DNA of 34,740 nucleotides from Ruminococcus sp. (GCA_017404145.1 JAFRCW010000014.1:1-34740); one strand, 5' to 3'. Positions 1-7,084 are shown, counted from the stretch's first letter. A program made the numbers and translations. The notes: generated by a model not told the origin, from the letters alone.

Positions 1-172
1 CAGAGTGCAGGGTGCAGGGTGCAGAGTGCAGAGTGCAGGGTGCAGAGTGCAGGGTACAGTGTGCAGGGTGCAGCGTGCAGGTTGCAGAGTGCAGGGTGCA
101 GAGTGCAGGGTGCAGGGTGAAGAGTGCAGGGTGCAGAGTGCAGAGTGCAGGGTGCAGAGTGAAGAGTGAAGA
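1..172. repeat. Tandem heptad array, unit GTGCAGR
   Basis: About 24 imperfect copies of a 7-bp unit (GTGCAGG or GTGCAGA, with scattered variants such as GTACAGT and GTGAAGA). The array begins at or before the window edge. A short fragment of the same family, in the opposite orientation (CCCTGCA CTCTGCA), lies at 12676-12691. An open frame across it gives only a monotonous MQGAECRVQ-type peptide with no ribosome binding site, so I treat it as non-coding. Confidence 0.9.
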
Positions 173-216
173 GTTATGGGAGGGTTTCACCCTCACCCAT
201 TTGTAGAAGGTTTTCT

Positions 217-370
217 CATCAACAACCAACAACCAACAACCGACAACTGACATTGGTTCCCGGTTCCCGGTTCCAAGTTCCTAGTTGATCGGGTGCTGCG
301 CACGGTTATTATAATATATACTCATCAGTATTCTCAACTAACAACCAACAACCGACAACCGGAAACAGAA
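217..370. repeat. Composite heptad element, copy 1 (core GGGTGCTGCGCACGG)
   Basis: In order: ACAACCA heptads, GGTTCCC/AGTTCCT heptads, a conserved core at 291-305 containing the small palindrome GTGCTGCGCAC, an AT-rich stretch with a TATAAT at 310-315, then CAACCAA/CAACCGA heptads. The left and right arrays are roughly complementary, so the element can fold on itself. The same core occurs at about 5438-5452 and 8575-8589. The TATAAT could act as a -10 for the ECF operon downstream, but no convincing -35 is present. Confidence 0.75.
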
Positions 371-383
371 AGGGTGTGAGAAT

Positions 384-1253
384 ATGCGAAAACTGAACAG
401 CTATCATCCCGCGGCAGTATTCCTGTACTTTTTTGCGGTGATTTTTGTAACGATGTTCTCACAGCATCCCGCGGTGTCCGCGCTGTCGCTGATCGGCTCG
501 GTCGTCTTTTTCACCCTAATAAGACCCAAGAGAGCGTACCGCGCGCACATCTTCTCGCTGATCCTCTTTCTGATCCTGACGCTGATCAATCCCCTTTTCT
601 CCAAAAGCGGCGAGACGGTGCTGTTCTACTTTAACAACAGCCCCATCACGATGGAGGCGCTTCTCTACGGACTGAATGCCGCGGCGTCGCTGACGGCGGC
701 GCTCTACTGGTTTCGCTGTTTCTCACATATGATGACCTCGGACAAGCTGATGTACCTGTTCTCGCGTCTTAGTAAAAAACTCGCCGTGGTACTGACAATG
801 TCCCTGCGGTTCATCCCTTTGTTCAAGGAACAGTACCATAAAATCAGCGACACGCAAAAGGCGCTGGGGCTGTACAAAGACGGCAACATCGTCGACAGCA
901 TCAAGGGCAGACTCCGAGTCACCGATATCCTGATCACCTGGGCGCTCGAGGGCGGCATCATCACCGCGGAGAGCATGGAGGCGCGCGGCTGGGGTACCGG
1001 ACGCAGAACCTTTTATTCCCGGTACAGGATCCTGCCGTCGGATATTATTCTGCTCGCCCTCTCTGTCGCGCTCGGCGGGCTGTCTGCAGCAGCGGTCTGT
1101 GTCGCTGATTTCCGGTTTTATCCCGCAATCACCTACCAAAGCTCCGTATGGACCACTATCGGACTTTGTTCTTTTTTACTTCTGGCGGCGCTGCCGGTCA
1201 TCATTCATCTACAGGAGGTGCTGAGATGGCGATTTTTGACGTCAAGGATCTGA
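384..1253 (+). CDS. ecfT: ECF transporter transmembrane protein EcfT
   Basis: Membrane scaffold of an energy-coupling factor vitamin transporter; it links the two ATPase domains to a substrate-binding S component. The 289-residue protein is strongly hydrophobic at both ends, with several membrane segments in residues 10-120 and two near 220-275. The cytosolic stretch between them contains ESMEARGWG, matching the Ala-Arg-Gly coupling motif of the CbiQ/EcfT family. The start is the ATG preceded by AAGGGTG at a normal distance. Its end overlaps the ATPase gene by 28 bp, so translation is probably coupled. It is the first gene of a three-gene operon (ecfT-ecfA-S component). No riboswitch was found upstream; the gap is heptad repeat. 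Family assignment is secure, substrate is not. Confidence 0.9.
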   Translation: MRKLNSYHPAAVFLYFFAVIFVTMFSQHPAVSALSLIGSVVFFTLIRPKRAYRAHIFSLILFLILTLINPLFSKSGETVLFYFNNSPITMEALLYGLNAAASLTAALYWFRCFSHMMTSDKLMYLFSRLSKKLAVVLTMSLRFIPLFKEQYHKISDTQKALGLYKDGNIVDSIKGRLRVTDILITWALEGGIITAESMEARGWGTGRRTFYSRYRILPSDIILLALSVALGGLSAAAVCVADFRFYPAITYQSSVWTTIGLCSFLLLAALPVIIHLQEVLRWRFLTSRI

Positions 1254-2857
1254 GTTTTTCTTATCCCAATACAGAAAAATACGCTCTGCGCGATCTCTCC
1301 TTTTCGGTACATGAGGGCGAGTTCCTCACCCTTGCGGGCGCGACCGGCTCCGGAAAAACCACCCTGCTGAGACTCCTCAAACCCCAACTCTCTCCCAAAG
1401 GGGAGCTGTCGGGGAATATCCTCTTTCACGGACAGCCGACGGATCAAATCTCTGACAGAGAATCCGCCGCAAAAATCGGCTATGTCGCCCAAGATCCCGA
1501 TGGGCAGATCGTCACCGACAAGGTGTGGCACGAGCTCTCCTTCGGACTCGAAAGCCTCGGACTGCCGCAGAACGTCATCCGAAGAAGGGTCGCAGAGGTC
1601 GCTTCGTTCTTCGGGATCGACGCTTACTTTGAACAAAAAACCGCAGAGCTTTCGGGAGGACAAAAACAGCTTCTCTCGCTCGCGTCTGTCGCGGCGGCAG
1701 AGCCGCAGATCCTGCTGCTCGACGAGCCGACCGCACAGCTCGATCCCGTCGCGGCAAAGAGCTTCCTCTCGGTGGTCAAGAGACTTAATCGGGAACTGGG
1801 CGTGACCGTGATCCTCACGGAACACCGTCTCGAGGACGTCATCGAGCTGTCCGACCGGCTGATGATACTGGATCAGGGGAAGCTCCTATCGCTTGACACT
1901 CCCGCCGCTTCTCTTTTGAAAATTGAAACGTCTTCTCCCCTCTTTTACTATCTGCCCGCCGCCTCGCGTCTGTGGGCGCAGACCGGCAGGACAGGAGACA
2001 TTCCTCTGAGCGTTACACAGGGCAGAGAATATATCAGAAAGCATTTTGACAATACCGTACGCTCCCTTGATACGCCCGCAAAAAGCATTTCCGATCACCC
2101 CGCTGTCGAGATGAAAAACGTGTTCTTCCGCTATGAGAGAAACGCACTGGACGTGCTGAGAGGACTCACGCTGGATATTAAAGAAACCGAAATCTTCTGT
2201 ATCTTAGGCCCCAACGCCTCGGGAAAAACCACCGCGCTCAGTGTCCTCGCAGGACTGAGAAAGCCCTACGCGGGCAAAGTAAAAATCTTCGGCAGGGATT
2301 TCAAAAGCTACAAGAACCAATCGCTCTATCAATCCTGTCTTTCTCTCCTGCCGCAGGACGTTACCACCGTATTCCTGAAAAACACCGTAGAGGAAGAGCT
2401 CAAAGACGCAAAGGCGGAGCTGTCCGATCTGCCCTTTGACCTCTCCCCTCTGTTACATATCCATCCCTACGATCTCTCGGGCGGCGAACAGCAGCTGGTC
2501 GCGCTCGCAAAGGTGCTATCGAATCATCCGAAGCTCCTTCTGCTCGACGAGCCGACAAAGGGACTCGACCCTTACGCCAAGGAGAAGCTGAAGGACGTTA
2601 TCAGAAGCCTGAAAAAAGAGGGAATGACCGTTATCATCGTCACTCACGACGTCGAATTCTCCACCGAGATCGCCGACCGCTGCGCGCTCTTGTTCCAAGG
2701 CGAGCTTGTCTGTACCGACATCCCGCGGGAGCTGTTCTCTGAGGGACAGTTCTATACCACCTGCGTATCCAAAATCACAAGGGGATACTATGACAAGGCG
2801 GTCACCCTCTCGGACGCCGCGCTCCTGTGTGAGAAGAACAGGAGGAACATCCTATGA
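1226..2857 (+). CDS. ECF transporter ATP-binding protein, two fused ABC domains
   Basis: This protein of 543 residues carries both ATPase domains of an ECF transporter in one chain, where many Firmicutes use separate EcfA1 and EcfA2. Domain 1 has Walker A GATGSGKTT (about 38-46), signature LSGGQ (142-146) and Walker B ending LLLDEP (about 163-168). Domain 2 has GPNASGKTT (about 328-336), LSGGE (417-421) and LLLLDEP (about 437-443). I chose the ATG at 1226 because ACAGGAGGTG lies just upstream; the frame is open further 5' but has no ribosome binding site there. It overlaps ecfT by 28 bp and the S-component gene by 4 bp (ATGA). Both ATP sites look complete, so both halves are probably active. 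It should hydrolyse ATP at the inner face of the membrane to drive vitamin uptake. Confidence 0.93.
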   Translation: MAIFDVKDLSFSYPNTEKYALRDLSFSVHEGEFLTLAGATGSGKTTLLRLLKPQLSPKGELSGNILFHGQPTDQISDRESAAKIGYVAQDPDGQIVTDKVWHELSFGLESLGLPQNVIRRRVAEVASFFGIDAYFEQKTAELSGGQKQLLSLASVAAAEPQILLLDEPTAQLDPVAAKSFLSVVKRLNRELGVTVILTEHRLEDVIELSDRLMILDQGKLLSLDTPAASLLKIETSSPLFYYLPAASRLWAQTGRTGDIPLSVTQGREYIRKHFDNTVRSLDTPAKSISDHPAVEMKNVFFRYERNALDVLRGLTLDIKETEIFCILGPNASGKTTALSVLAGLRKPYAGKVKIFGRDFKSYKNQSLYQSCLSLLPQDVTTVFLKNTVEEELKDAKAELSDLPFDLSPLLHIHPYDLSGGEQQLVALAKVLSNHPKLLLLDEPTKGLDPYAKEKLKDVIRSLKKEGMTVIIVTHDVEFSTEIADRCALLFQGELVCTDIPRELFSEGQFYTTCVSKITRGYYDKAVTLSDAALLCEKNRRNIL

Positions 2858-3540
2858 CGGTCATCAAAAACAACAGCCTCAGAACCACTTTGCGCTATAT
2901 GATCCCGCTCTTGCTGATCCCTGCGCTGGTAGCAATCGGCGCGCTGGTGTTCTCCGCAGAGCGTTATCTCATCATCTCCTTAGGCGTTGCCGTACTCTCT
3001 CTCCTGCTGTTTTATACCGGGATCGAAGAGAAGAAGATCGGCTCGCGCAGAATGGTGCTCACGGCGATCTTTGTCGCGCTGACGGTAGTCGGCAGGTTCA
3101 TCCCCGTGTTCAAGCCCGTGACGGCGCTGACGGTGATCGCGGCAGTCTACCTGGGAGCGGAATCCGGCTTTCTGGTCGGATCGCTCTCGGCGCTGATCTC
3201 GAACATCTACTTCGGTCAGGGACCTTGGACGCCCTTCCAGATGCTCGCGTGGGGACTGATCGGACTCTTCGCGGGATATCTCGCGCAGCCGCTGAAAAAA
3301 CACCGTTGGGCTCTTCTGCTCTACGGTGTGCTCTCGGGCGTGTTCTTCTCATTCGTCATGGATATCTGGACCGTGCTGTGGTACAACGGCAGCTTCTCTT
3401 GGGAGCTGTATCTTGCGGCGCTGGTCTCGGCGATTCCCTACACCGTTATCTATGCGGTCTCGAACTTCGTCTTTCTGTTCTTTCTCGCGAGACCGATGGG
3501 ACAAAAGCTGGAACGAATCAAAGTTAAGTACGGAGTATAA
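2854..3540 (+). CDS. ECF transporter S component (vitamin-binding subunit)
   Basis: Integral membrane protein of 228 residues with about six hydrophobic segments, the usual size and shape of an ECF S component, which binds the vitamin and toggles in the membrane. The N-terminal 25 residues are basic, followed by two membrane segments. The core from about residue 68 contains GRFIPVFKPV, then a Gly-rich stretch with NIYFGQGPWTPFQM, resembling the S components predicted for cobalamin or related cofactors. That substrate guess is weak, because no B12 riboswitch or cofactor gene is nearby to support it. The gene starts at an ATG overlapping the ATPase stop (ATGA), so the three subunits should be made together as a dedicated (group I type) transporter. 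Confidence 0.85.
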   Translation: MTVIKNNSLRTTLRYMIPLLLIPALVAIGALVFSAERYLIISLGVAVLSLLLFYTGIEEKKIGSRRMVLTAIFVALTVVGRFIPVFKPVTALTVIAAVYLGAESGFLVGSLSALISNIYFGQGPWTPFQMLAWGLIGLFAGYLAQPLKKHRWALLLYGVLSGVFFSFVMDIWTVLWYNGSFSWELYLAALVSAIPYTVIYAVSNFVFLFFLARPMGQKLERIKVKYGV

Positions 3541-3544
3541 TGCA

Positions 3545-3850
3545 ACGTAGGGGACGGTCTTGACCGTATCGAAACATAGCAATTACATCCCGTTAACCGC
3601 TGTCGTAAAACATCAATAATGAAACGTAGGGCGGAGGCTTGCTCCCGCCGAGAGGTTGATATTCAATGCGGTTTTCGGCTGCAAATCACATCAACCGTAG
3701 GGCAAGGCGCCCTCGACTTGCCGGTCGCAGTAGCGCTTTGACTATATTAAACGTTTTATACAGGAGCAGGACTTAACCTACATCTCCCATAACTAATAAA
3801 GAGTTAATATCAATGTTTCGGCAAGTCGAGGGCGCCTTGCCCTACAGCTC
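3545..3850. repeat. Cluster of GTAGGG palindromic elements, including a 27-bp perfect inverted repeat
   Basis: Four related palindromes follow the ECF operon. At 3547-3571 GTAGGGGACGGTC faces GACCGT. At about 3630-3649 GGCGGAGG faces CTCCCGCC. The arms at 3697-3723 and 3819-3845 are exact 27-bp reverse complements, starting GTAGGGCAAGG and ending CCTTGCCCTAC, so they bound a unit of about 150 bp. The right-arm sequence recurs near 5838-5863. No coding sequence is visible inside. This looks like a REP/MITE-type non-autonomous family. Confidence 0.8.
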
Positions 3851-3964
3851 TTTGCAAAGCTGTCATTATACACTCTGCGGAGAGATTAACACCCCGCGTT
3901 ATAATGTTCAATGTGATATTGCGCCACAGCAAAAAATATGTTATCCTGATATCGAGGTGATACG

Positions 3965-4504
3965 ATGCTAAACAAAATGCTTCATATCGATATCCAAAAA
4001 TACATCGACCGGACCTATGAACCGCTGATTCCTGCCTTCGCGGCTCCCAAGAGAAAATTAAGGTTTCCCGGAGGCGGCTTTGCCCTACCCTGTTCTCCTC
4101 TGGCGCAGGAGGAAAGCGCCGCCCCTGTCAGCCGCACCTCTTCCATTCGCGACGCGGTAGCTCAGATCGACGAGAGCTTCTCCGAATGTCTTCTGCGGCT
4201 GATCGACGAGAAAGGGATGACCGACGCCGAGTGCTACAAAAAGGCGCATATCGACAGAAAGCTCTTCTCCAAGATCCGCTCCAACAGCGGATATCGCCCC
4301 TCCAAGTCCACCGTGCTGAGCTTTGCGATCGCTCTGGAGCTTGATCTCGACGAAACAACAGACCTGCTCCGAAAAGCAGGCTTCGCCCTCTCCCACAGCT
4401 CAAAGTTCGATATCATCGTCGAATACTTCATCATCCACGAAAAATACGATATCATAACGATCAACGAAGCGCTGTATGAATTCGATCAACCCCTTTTGAA
4501 TTAG
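3965..4504 (+). CDS. Small helix-turn-helix-like protein of unknown function
   Basis: The 179-residue protein has no membrane segment or signal peptide. Residues 1-55 are basic and Pro/Gly-rich (around FPGGGFALP) and look disordered. Residues 60-145 are helical and resemble a divergent lambda-repressor/XRE fold: LIDEKGMTDAECYKKAHIDR, then a recognition-like helix and a leucine-rich helix (LDLDETTDLLRKAGFAL). The start ATG has GAGGTG seven bases upstream. The stop is TAG inside an AATTAGG heptad repeat, giving a C-terminal Asn; the native end may have been altered by repeat insertion. It precedes a vWA-domain gene on the same strand by about 210 bp, and the two may work together. Function is unknown; DNA binding is only an inference from the fold-like pattern. 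Confidence 0.7.
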   Translation: MLNKMLHIDIQKYIDRTYEPLIPAFAAPKRKLRFPGGGFALPCSPLAQEESAAPVSRTSSIRDAVAQIDESFSECLLRLIDEKGMTDAECYKKAHIDRKLFSKIRSNSGYRPSKSTVLSFAIALELDLDETTDLLRKAGFALSHSSKFDIIVEYFIIHEKYDIITINEALYEFDQPLLN

Positions 4505-4606
4505 GAATTTGGAATGAGGAATTAGGAATTATCCGGTTCCCGGTTGTCGGTTGTCGCGAAATATTGATGCAACACCGTATGGCAAGGCGAGAGCGCCTTG
4601 CCATAC
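4502..4606. repeat. Heptad arrays plus a perfect 13-bp palindrome
   Basis: Five GAATTAG-type heptads begin at the stop codon of the preceding gene, followed by CCGGTTC/TCGGTTG heptads to about 4555. At 4577-4606 GTATGGCAAGGCG and its exact complement flank a 4-base AGAG loop. This is one more member of the GTAGGG/CCCTAC family, here with GTATGG ends matched by CCATAC. No T-run follows, so it is not a typical terminator. Confidence 0.8.
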
Positions 4607-4644
4607 AGTTCAACAATTTGTCGCTTCATAGGCGACCAAAAGAG

Positions 4645-4713
4645 AATCCTCCCGAGATATAATGTGATCGTAAGGTAAAGAAACCTACCAACTACATTAT
4701 CTCAAGGAGGATT
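4645..4713 (+). promoter_or_regulatory. Long hairpin enclosing the ribosome binding site of the vWA gene
   Basis: AATCCTCC (4645-4652) pairs with GGAGGATT (4706-4713), which contains the ribosome binding site of the gene at 4719. The stem continues with GAGAT (4654-4658) against ATCTC (4699-4703) and AATGT (4661-4665) against ACATT (4694-4698), about 18 pairs in all with a 2-base bulge. The loop holds a smaller hairpin (AGGT/ACCT). A TATAAT at 4658-4663 lies in the left arm without a good -35. The hairpin can only form if transcription starts upstream of 4645. Confidence 0.6.
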
Positions 4714-4718
4714 TTATT

Positions 4719-5372
4719 ATGACAAACAAAAACAACATCACAGAACTGGTATTTATCTTAGACCGTTCCGGCTCTATGGCGGGACTGGAGTCCGACACCA
4801 TCGGCGGCTTCAACTCGCTGATTGAGAAGCAGAAGAAGGAAGACGGCGAATGCTTCGTCACCACCGTACTCTTCGATCACGAATACTTTCTTCTCCACGA
4901 CAGGGTCAGGCTTTCTGAGATCCGCACACTCACCGATAAGGACTATCAGGTGCGCGGCTGTACCGCCCTGATCGACGCGATCGGCAAGTCCGTCAAACAC
5001 ATCGAACAGATCCACCGATATCAGCGCGAGGAGGACGTTCCCGCCCACACGATGTTCGTCATCACTACCGACGGTCTCGAGAACGCGAGCAAGAAATTCA
5101 GCTCCGATGAAGTCAAGAAGCTGATCGAACAGCACAAGGAAAAGGACAACTGGGAATTCCTCTTCATCGGCGCGAACATCGACGCAGTAGAGACCGCGAG
5201 ACACTTCGGCATCAGCGAGGACCGCTCCGTCAACTATCACGCCGACACAAAAGGCACCGGGGTACTTTACGCCGCCGTTGCGGACGCGGTCAGCTCCGTT
5301 CGGTCTAAGGGACGCGTCAAGAGAGAATGGAGCCGCCCGATCGCCGAGGACTATGAGGACAGAAAGAAATAA
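4719..5372 (+). CDS. vWA domain-containing protein (TerF/YegL-like)
   Basis: The 217-residue protein is a single von Willebrand factor A domain. The metal-ion-dependent adhesion site is visible as DRSGSM at residues 15-20 (DxSxS), with the matching Thr in the GCTALIDAIG segment and Asp in the VITTDGLENASK segment. There is no signal peptide, so it is probably cytoplasmic. Cytoplasmic vWA proteins of this size often occur with tellurite/stress (Ter) genes or MoxR-type ATPases, but neither is in this window. The start follows a strong AAGGAGG that lies in a long hairpin. The terminator at 5486 is separated from the stop codon by a repeat element. Fold is certain; role is not. Confidence 0.88.
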   Translation: MTNKNNITELVFILDRSGSMAGLESDTIGGFNSLIEKQKKEDGECFVTTVLFDHEYFLLHDRVRLSEIRTLTDKDYQVRGCTALIDAIGKSVKHIEQIHRYQREEDVPAHTMFVITTDGLENASKKFSSDEVKKLIEQHKEKDNWEFLFIGANIDAVETARHFGISEDRSVNYHADTKGTGVLYAAVADAVSSVRSKGRVKREWSRPIAEDYEDRKK

Positions 5373-5375
5373 AAT

Positions 5376-5467
5376 AGTTCCCGGTTATTGGTTGTTGGTT
5401 GTTGGTTGAAACCACTGAAAGCACAGATGACAATAGCCGTGCGCAGCACCCATTCAACCGGGAACCA
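5376..5467. repeat. Composite heptad element, copy 2 (reverse orientation)
   Basis: GTTCCCG and GTTGTTG heptads begin four bases after the vWA stop. Further on lies CCGTGCGCAGCACCC, the reverse complement of the core seen at 291-305, then CAACCGGGAACC heptads. The element lies between the vWA gene and its probable terminator, which suggests insertion into the 3' untranslated region. Confidence 0.75.
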
Positions 5468-5485
5468 ATGTGACAGACAAAAAAC

Positions 5486-5520
5486 GATCCCGTCTGAATC
5501 ATCAGGCGGGATCTTTTTCT
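5486..5520 (+). terminator. Rho-independent terminator of the vWA gene
   Basis: A 12-bp stem (GATCCCGTCTGA against TCAGGCGGGATC, one G-T pair) with a 4-base loop is followed by TTTTTCT. It is 113 bp past the vWA stop, the intervening space being taken by a repeat. Confidence 0.85.
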
Positions 5521-5694
5521 ATTTATCAAAAAATGCATTTGCATACAAAAGAAAGAAAACGACAACGACAAAGCCAAAGGTAAAATGTAAAGACAAAGAC
5601 AACAACAATGATAACGAAAAAAACAATGAAATGATATGATAAAAAAAGAAAAGACAACGACAAATGCCGCTGCCTTTTCCACGTTTCAACATAA

Positions 5695-5866
5695 CACTGT
5701 AGGGGAAGGTCTTGACCTTCCCGAATGTAAGGACGTCGCATAGAGTCGTAGAAAACGATGCCCTTCATCGTTCCGCTGTCAATTGTTCGAGTGAAACGAG
5801 TATCCTTGTTTTTATCGTTGTGATACTATCGACGTTTCGGCAAGTCGAGGGCGCCTTGCCCTACGG
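5695..5866. mobile_element. 170-bp repeat element, copy A
   Basis: It begins CACTGTAGGGG with the perfect palindrome GGGAAGGTC-TT-GACCTTCCC and ends with a CGGCAAGTCGAG...CCTTGCCCTACGG hairpin. The conserved interior contains GACGTCGCATAGAGTCGTAG, AACGATGCCCTTCATCGTT (a small hairpin) and AATTGTTCGAGTGAA. Open frames through it are accidental. Copies B and C are at 5868 and 6904. It is probably a non-autonomous palindromic element; no transposase lies in the window. Confidence 0.8.
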
Positions 5867-5867
5867 C

Positions 5868-6037
5868 GGTACGGTCAAGACCGTACCCTACGGTATCATT
5901 AAAACGTCGCATAGAGTCGTAGAAAACGATGCCCTTCATCGTTTCGCCGTCAATTGTTCGAGTGAAGCGAGTATCCTTGTTTTTATCGTTTCGGTAATAT
6001 CAACGTTTCGGCACGAAGTGGGCTTCGTGCCCTACGG
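5868..6037. mobile_element. 170-bp repeat element, copy B
   Basis: It abuts copy A. Its left hairpin has a different but again perfect stem, GGTACGGTC-AA-GACCGTACC (5868-5887). The interior is nearly identical to copy A. The right hairpin is GGCACGAAG-TGGG-CTTCGTGCC, ending CCTACGG, and differs in sequence from copy A's right hairpin while keeping full self-complementarity. Confidence 0.8.
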
Positions 6038-6060
6038 TATTACATAAATGTTTCCTTCAA

Positions 6061-6117
6061 AAACCGACAACCGACAACCGGGAACCAAACGATTCCTAAT
6101 TCCTCATTCCTGATTCC
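6061..6117. repeat. Heptad array ACCGACA / ATTCCTC
   Basis: ACCGACA heptads switch to ATTCCTA/ATTCCTC heptads. On the minus strand the latter run into the 3' end of the cytidine-deaminase-like gene and encode its last residues and stop. Confidence 0.85.
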
Positions 6118-6548
6118 TCATTTTCATACCTCTCATCCCCCCACCAGTTGGGCATCAGGTCTTTTAACAACACTGTCTGACGGGTCTGATAATCGAGCAT
6201 GATCTCCATATCCGCGTTCTTTTTGTCAAGCTGGAGGAAGAACTCCCGACACGCGCCGCAGGGCATCCCAGAAGCGGAGGGATCGGACTTTGACGGCGCA
6301 TTGTCGCGAAAGGCGATCAGCCGTTTCACTCTTGTCTGACCGCTGTCGGCATACATCCTGAGAGCCGCAACACGCTCGGCGCAGAGGTTCATCACACCAC
6401 AGCAGCCCTCGATACAAAAGCCGGTGAAGATCGCGCCGTTTTCCGCCTCCAAGGCGCACACGACGTGATGCGCATAGACAAAAGGAGAAACATCTTCGGG
6501 ATGATACTCCTCTTTTGCCGCTTCATACAGCTTCTCCCAGATATCCAT
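6096..6548 (-). CDS. Cytidine/blasticidin-S deaminase-like protein
   Basis: A zinc hydrolase of the cytidine deaminase superfamily, about 150 residues. The zinc site is visible as CAE (Cys56, Glu58) in NLCAERVAAL and PCGAC (Cys97, Cys100) in MPCGACREFF. It probably deaminates a cytosine-containing nucleoside or a related compound in the cytoplasm. I chose the ATG at 6548, with AAGGAG six bases upstream, over a GTG three bases earlier. The ATG overlaps the stop of the TfoX-domain gene by one base (TGATG), so the two are co-translated. The last residues (ENEESGMRN) and the TAG stop are read from ATTCCTC-type repeats, so the C-terminus looks like an acquired tail after the true domain end near WWGDERY. 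Substrate cannot be decided. Confidence 0.85.
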   Translation of the reverse strand: MDIWEKLYEAAKEEYHPEDVSPFVYAHHVVCALEAENGAIFTGFCIEGCCGVMNLCAERVAALRMYADSGQTRVKRLIAFRDNAPSKSDPSASGMPCGACREFFLQLDKKNADMEIMLDYQTRQTVLLKDLMPNWWGDERYENEESGMRN

Positions 6549-6862
6549 CACTTTCTCCTTTTCTTCGGGGCGGGGAGCTCGTCGACCATCGCGTCAACGA
6601 TCCGGCACAGAAGCTCTCTGTCGTCTACGTCGGCGAGAAGCATCTCTTTTCCGCCCTCATAGGGCAGCTGGTATTCGGGCTCGCCGATCATTTCGACAGC
6701 GCTCTTGGTCGGCTTGATCAACAGGCGGTCGTCATAGATGCCACCGAACACCTTGCCCTGATAATAGAGCACATACTCGCCCATCATCGCGCGATAGGAG
6801 ATATCCTCGAGCGGTGAGAGCTGTTCGAGCACATAGTTCAGATAATCTTTGCTTGAAGCCAT
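6548..6862 (-). CDS. TfoX N-terminal domain protein
   Basis: A 104-residue protein matching the TfoX N-terminal domain alone: a Met-rich helix (YRAMMGEYVLYYQGKVFGGIYDDRLLIKPT), then VDDRELLCRIVDAMVDELP and a basic tail. In gamma-proteobacteria full TfoX regulates competence; stand-alone N-domains in Firmicutes have no established role. I chose the Met at 6862 (MASSKDYLNY), preceded by GGAGG, over the first in-frame ATG 33 bases upstream. It is translationally coupled to the deaminase-like gene downstream. A 170-bp repeat copy lies just upstream at 6904-7075, so its promoter must lie in about 40 bases or inside the repeat. Confidence 0.8.
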   Translation of the reverse strand: MASSKDYLNYVLEQLSPLEDISYRAMMGEYVLYYQGKVFGGIYDDRLLIKPTKSAVEMIGEPEYQLPYEGGKEMLLADVDDRELLCRIVDAMVDELPAPKKRRK

Positions 6863-6903
6863 TATACATCCGCCTCCAAAAAACTGCGGTAACACGCCTA
6901 TAG

Positions 6904-7075
6904 CACTGTAGGGGAAGGTCTTGACCTTCCCGAATGAAAGGACGTCGCATAGAGTCGTAGAAAACGATGCCTTTCATCGTTTCCTCATCAATTGTTCGAG
7001 TGAAACGAGTATCCTTGTTATTATCGTTTCGGTAATATCAATGTTTCGGCACGAAGTGGGCTTCGTACCCTACGG
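6904..7075. mobile_element. 170-bp repeat element, copy C
   Basis: Same orientation and near-identical interior to copies A and B. The left hairpin matches copy A (GGGAAGGTC palindrome) and the right hairpin matches copy B (GGCACGAAG), with one mutation (CTTCGTACC). The A/B mixture of ends suggests exchange between copies. It ends ten bases before the stop of the aminopeptidase gene. Confidence 0.8.
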
Positions 7076-7084
7076 TTAAATTTC

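Noticed and set aside
1..172. CRISPR array
   Set aside because: The 7-bp units have no spacers, and no cas genes are present; the same holds for the other arrays.
12..206. Open frame encoding a repetitive Cys-rich peptide
   Set aside because: It is the GTGCAGR array read as protein; there is no ribosome binding site, and it runs out in the next repeat.
217..383. Cobalamin or other riboswitch before the ECF operon
   Set aside because: The region is heptad repeat with a short core; no conserved riboswitch elements are seen.
2706..3527. 273-codon open frame overlapping the ECF genes in another phase
   Set aside because: It lies over the ATPase and S-component genes, is very Arg-rich, and has no family features. 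The overlapped frames are clear membrane and ABC proteins.
5521..5694. A-rich stretch with GACAACGACAA-like pattern as a gene or RNA
   Set aside because: Only low-complexity purine-rich DNA; no start signals, structure or conserved motif.
5712..6047. Open frame with internal duplication (SHRVVENDALHR)
   Set aside because: It is translation of two adjacent 170-bp repeat copies; no start signal and no homology expected.
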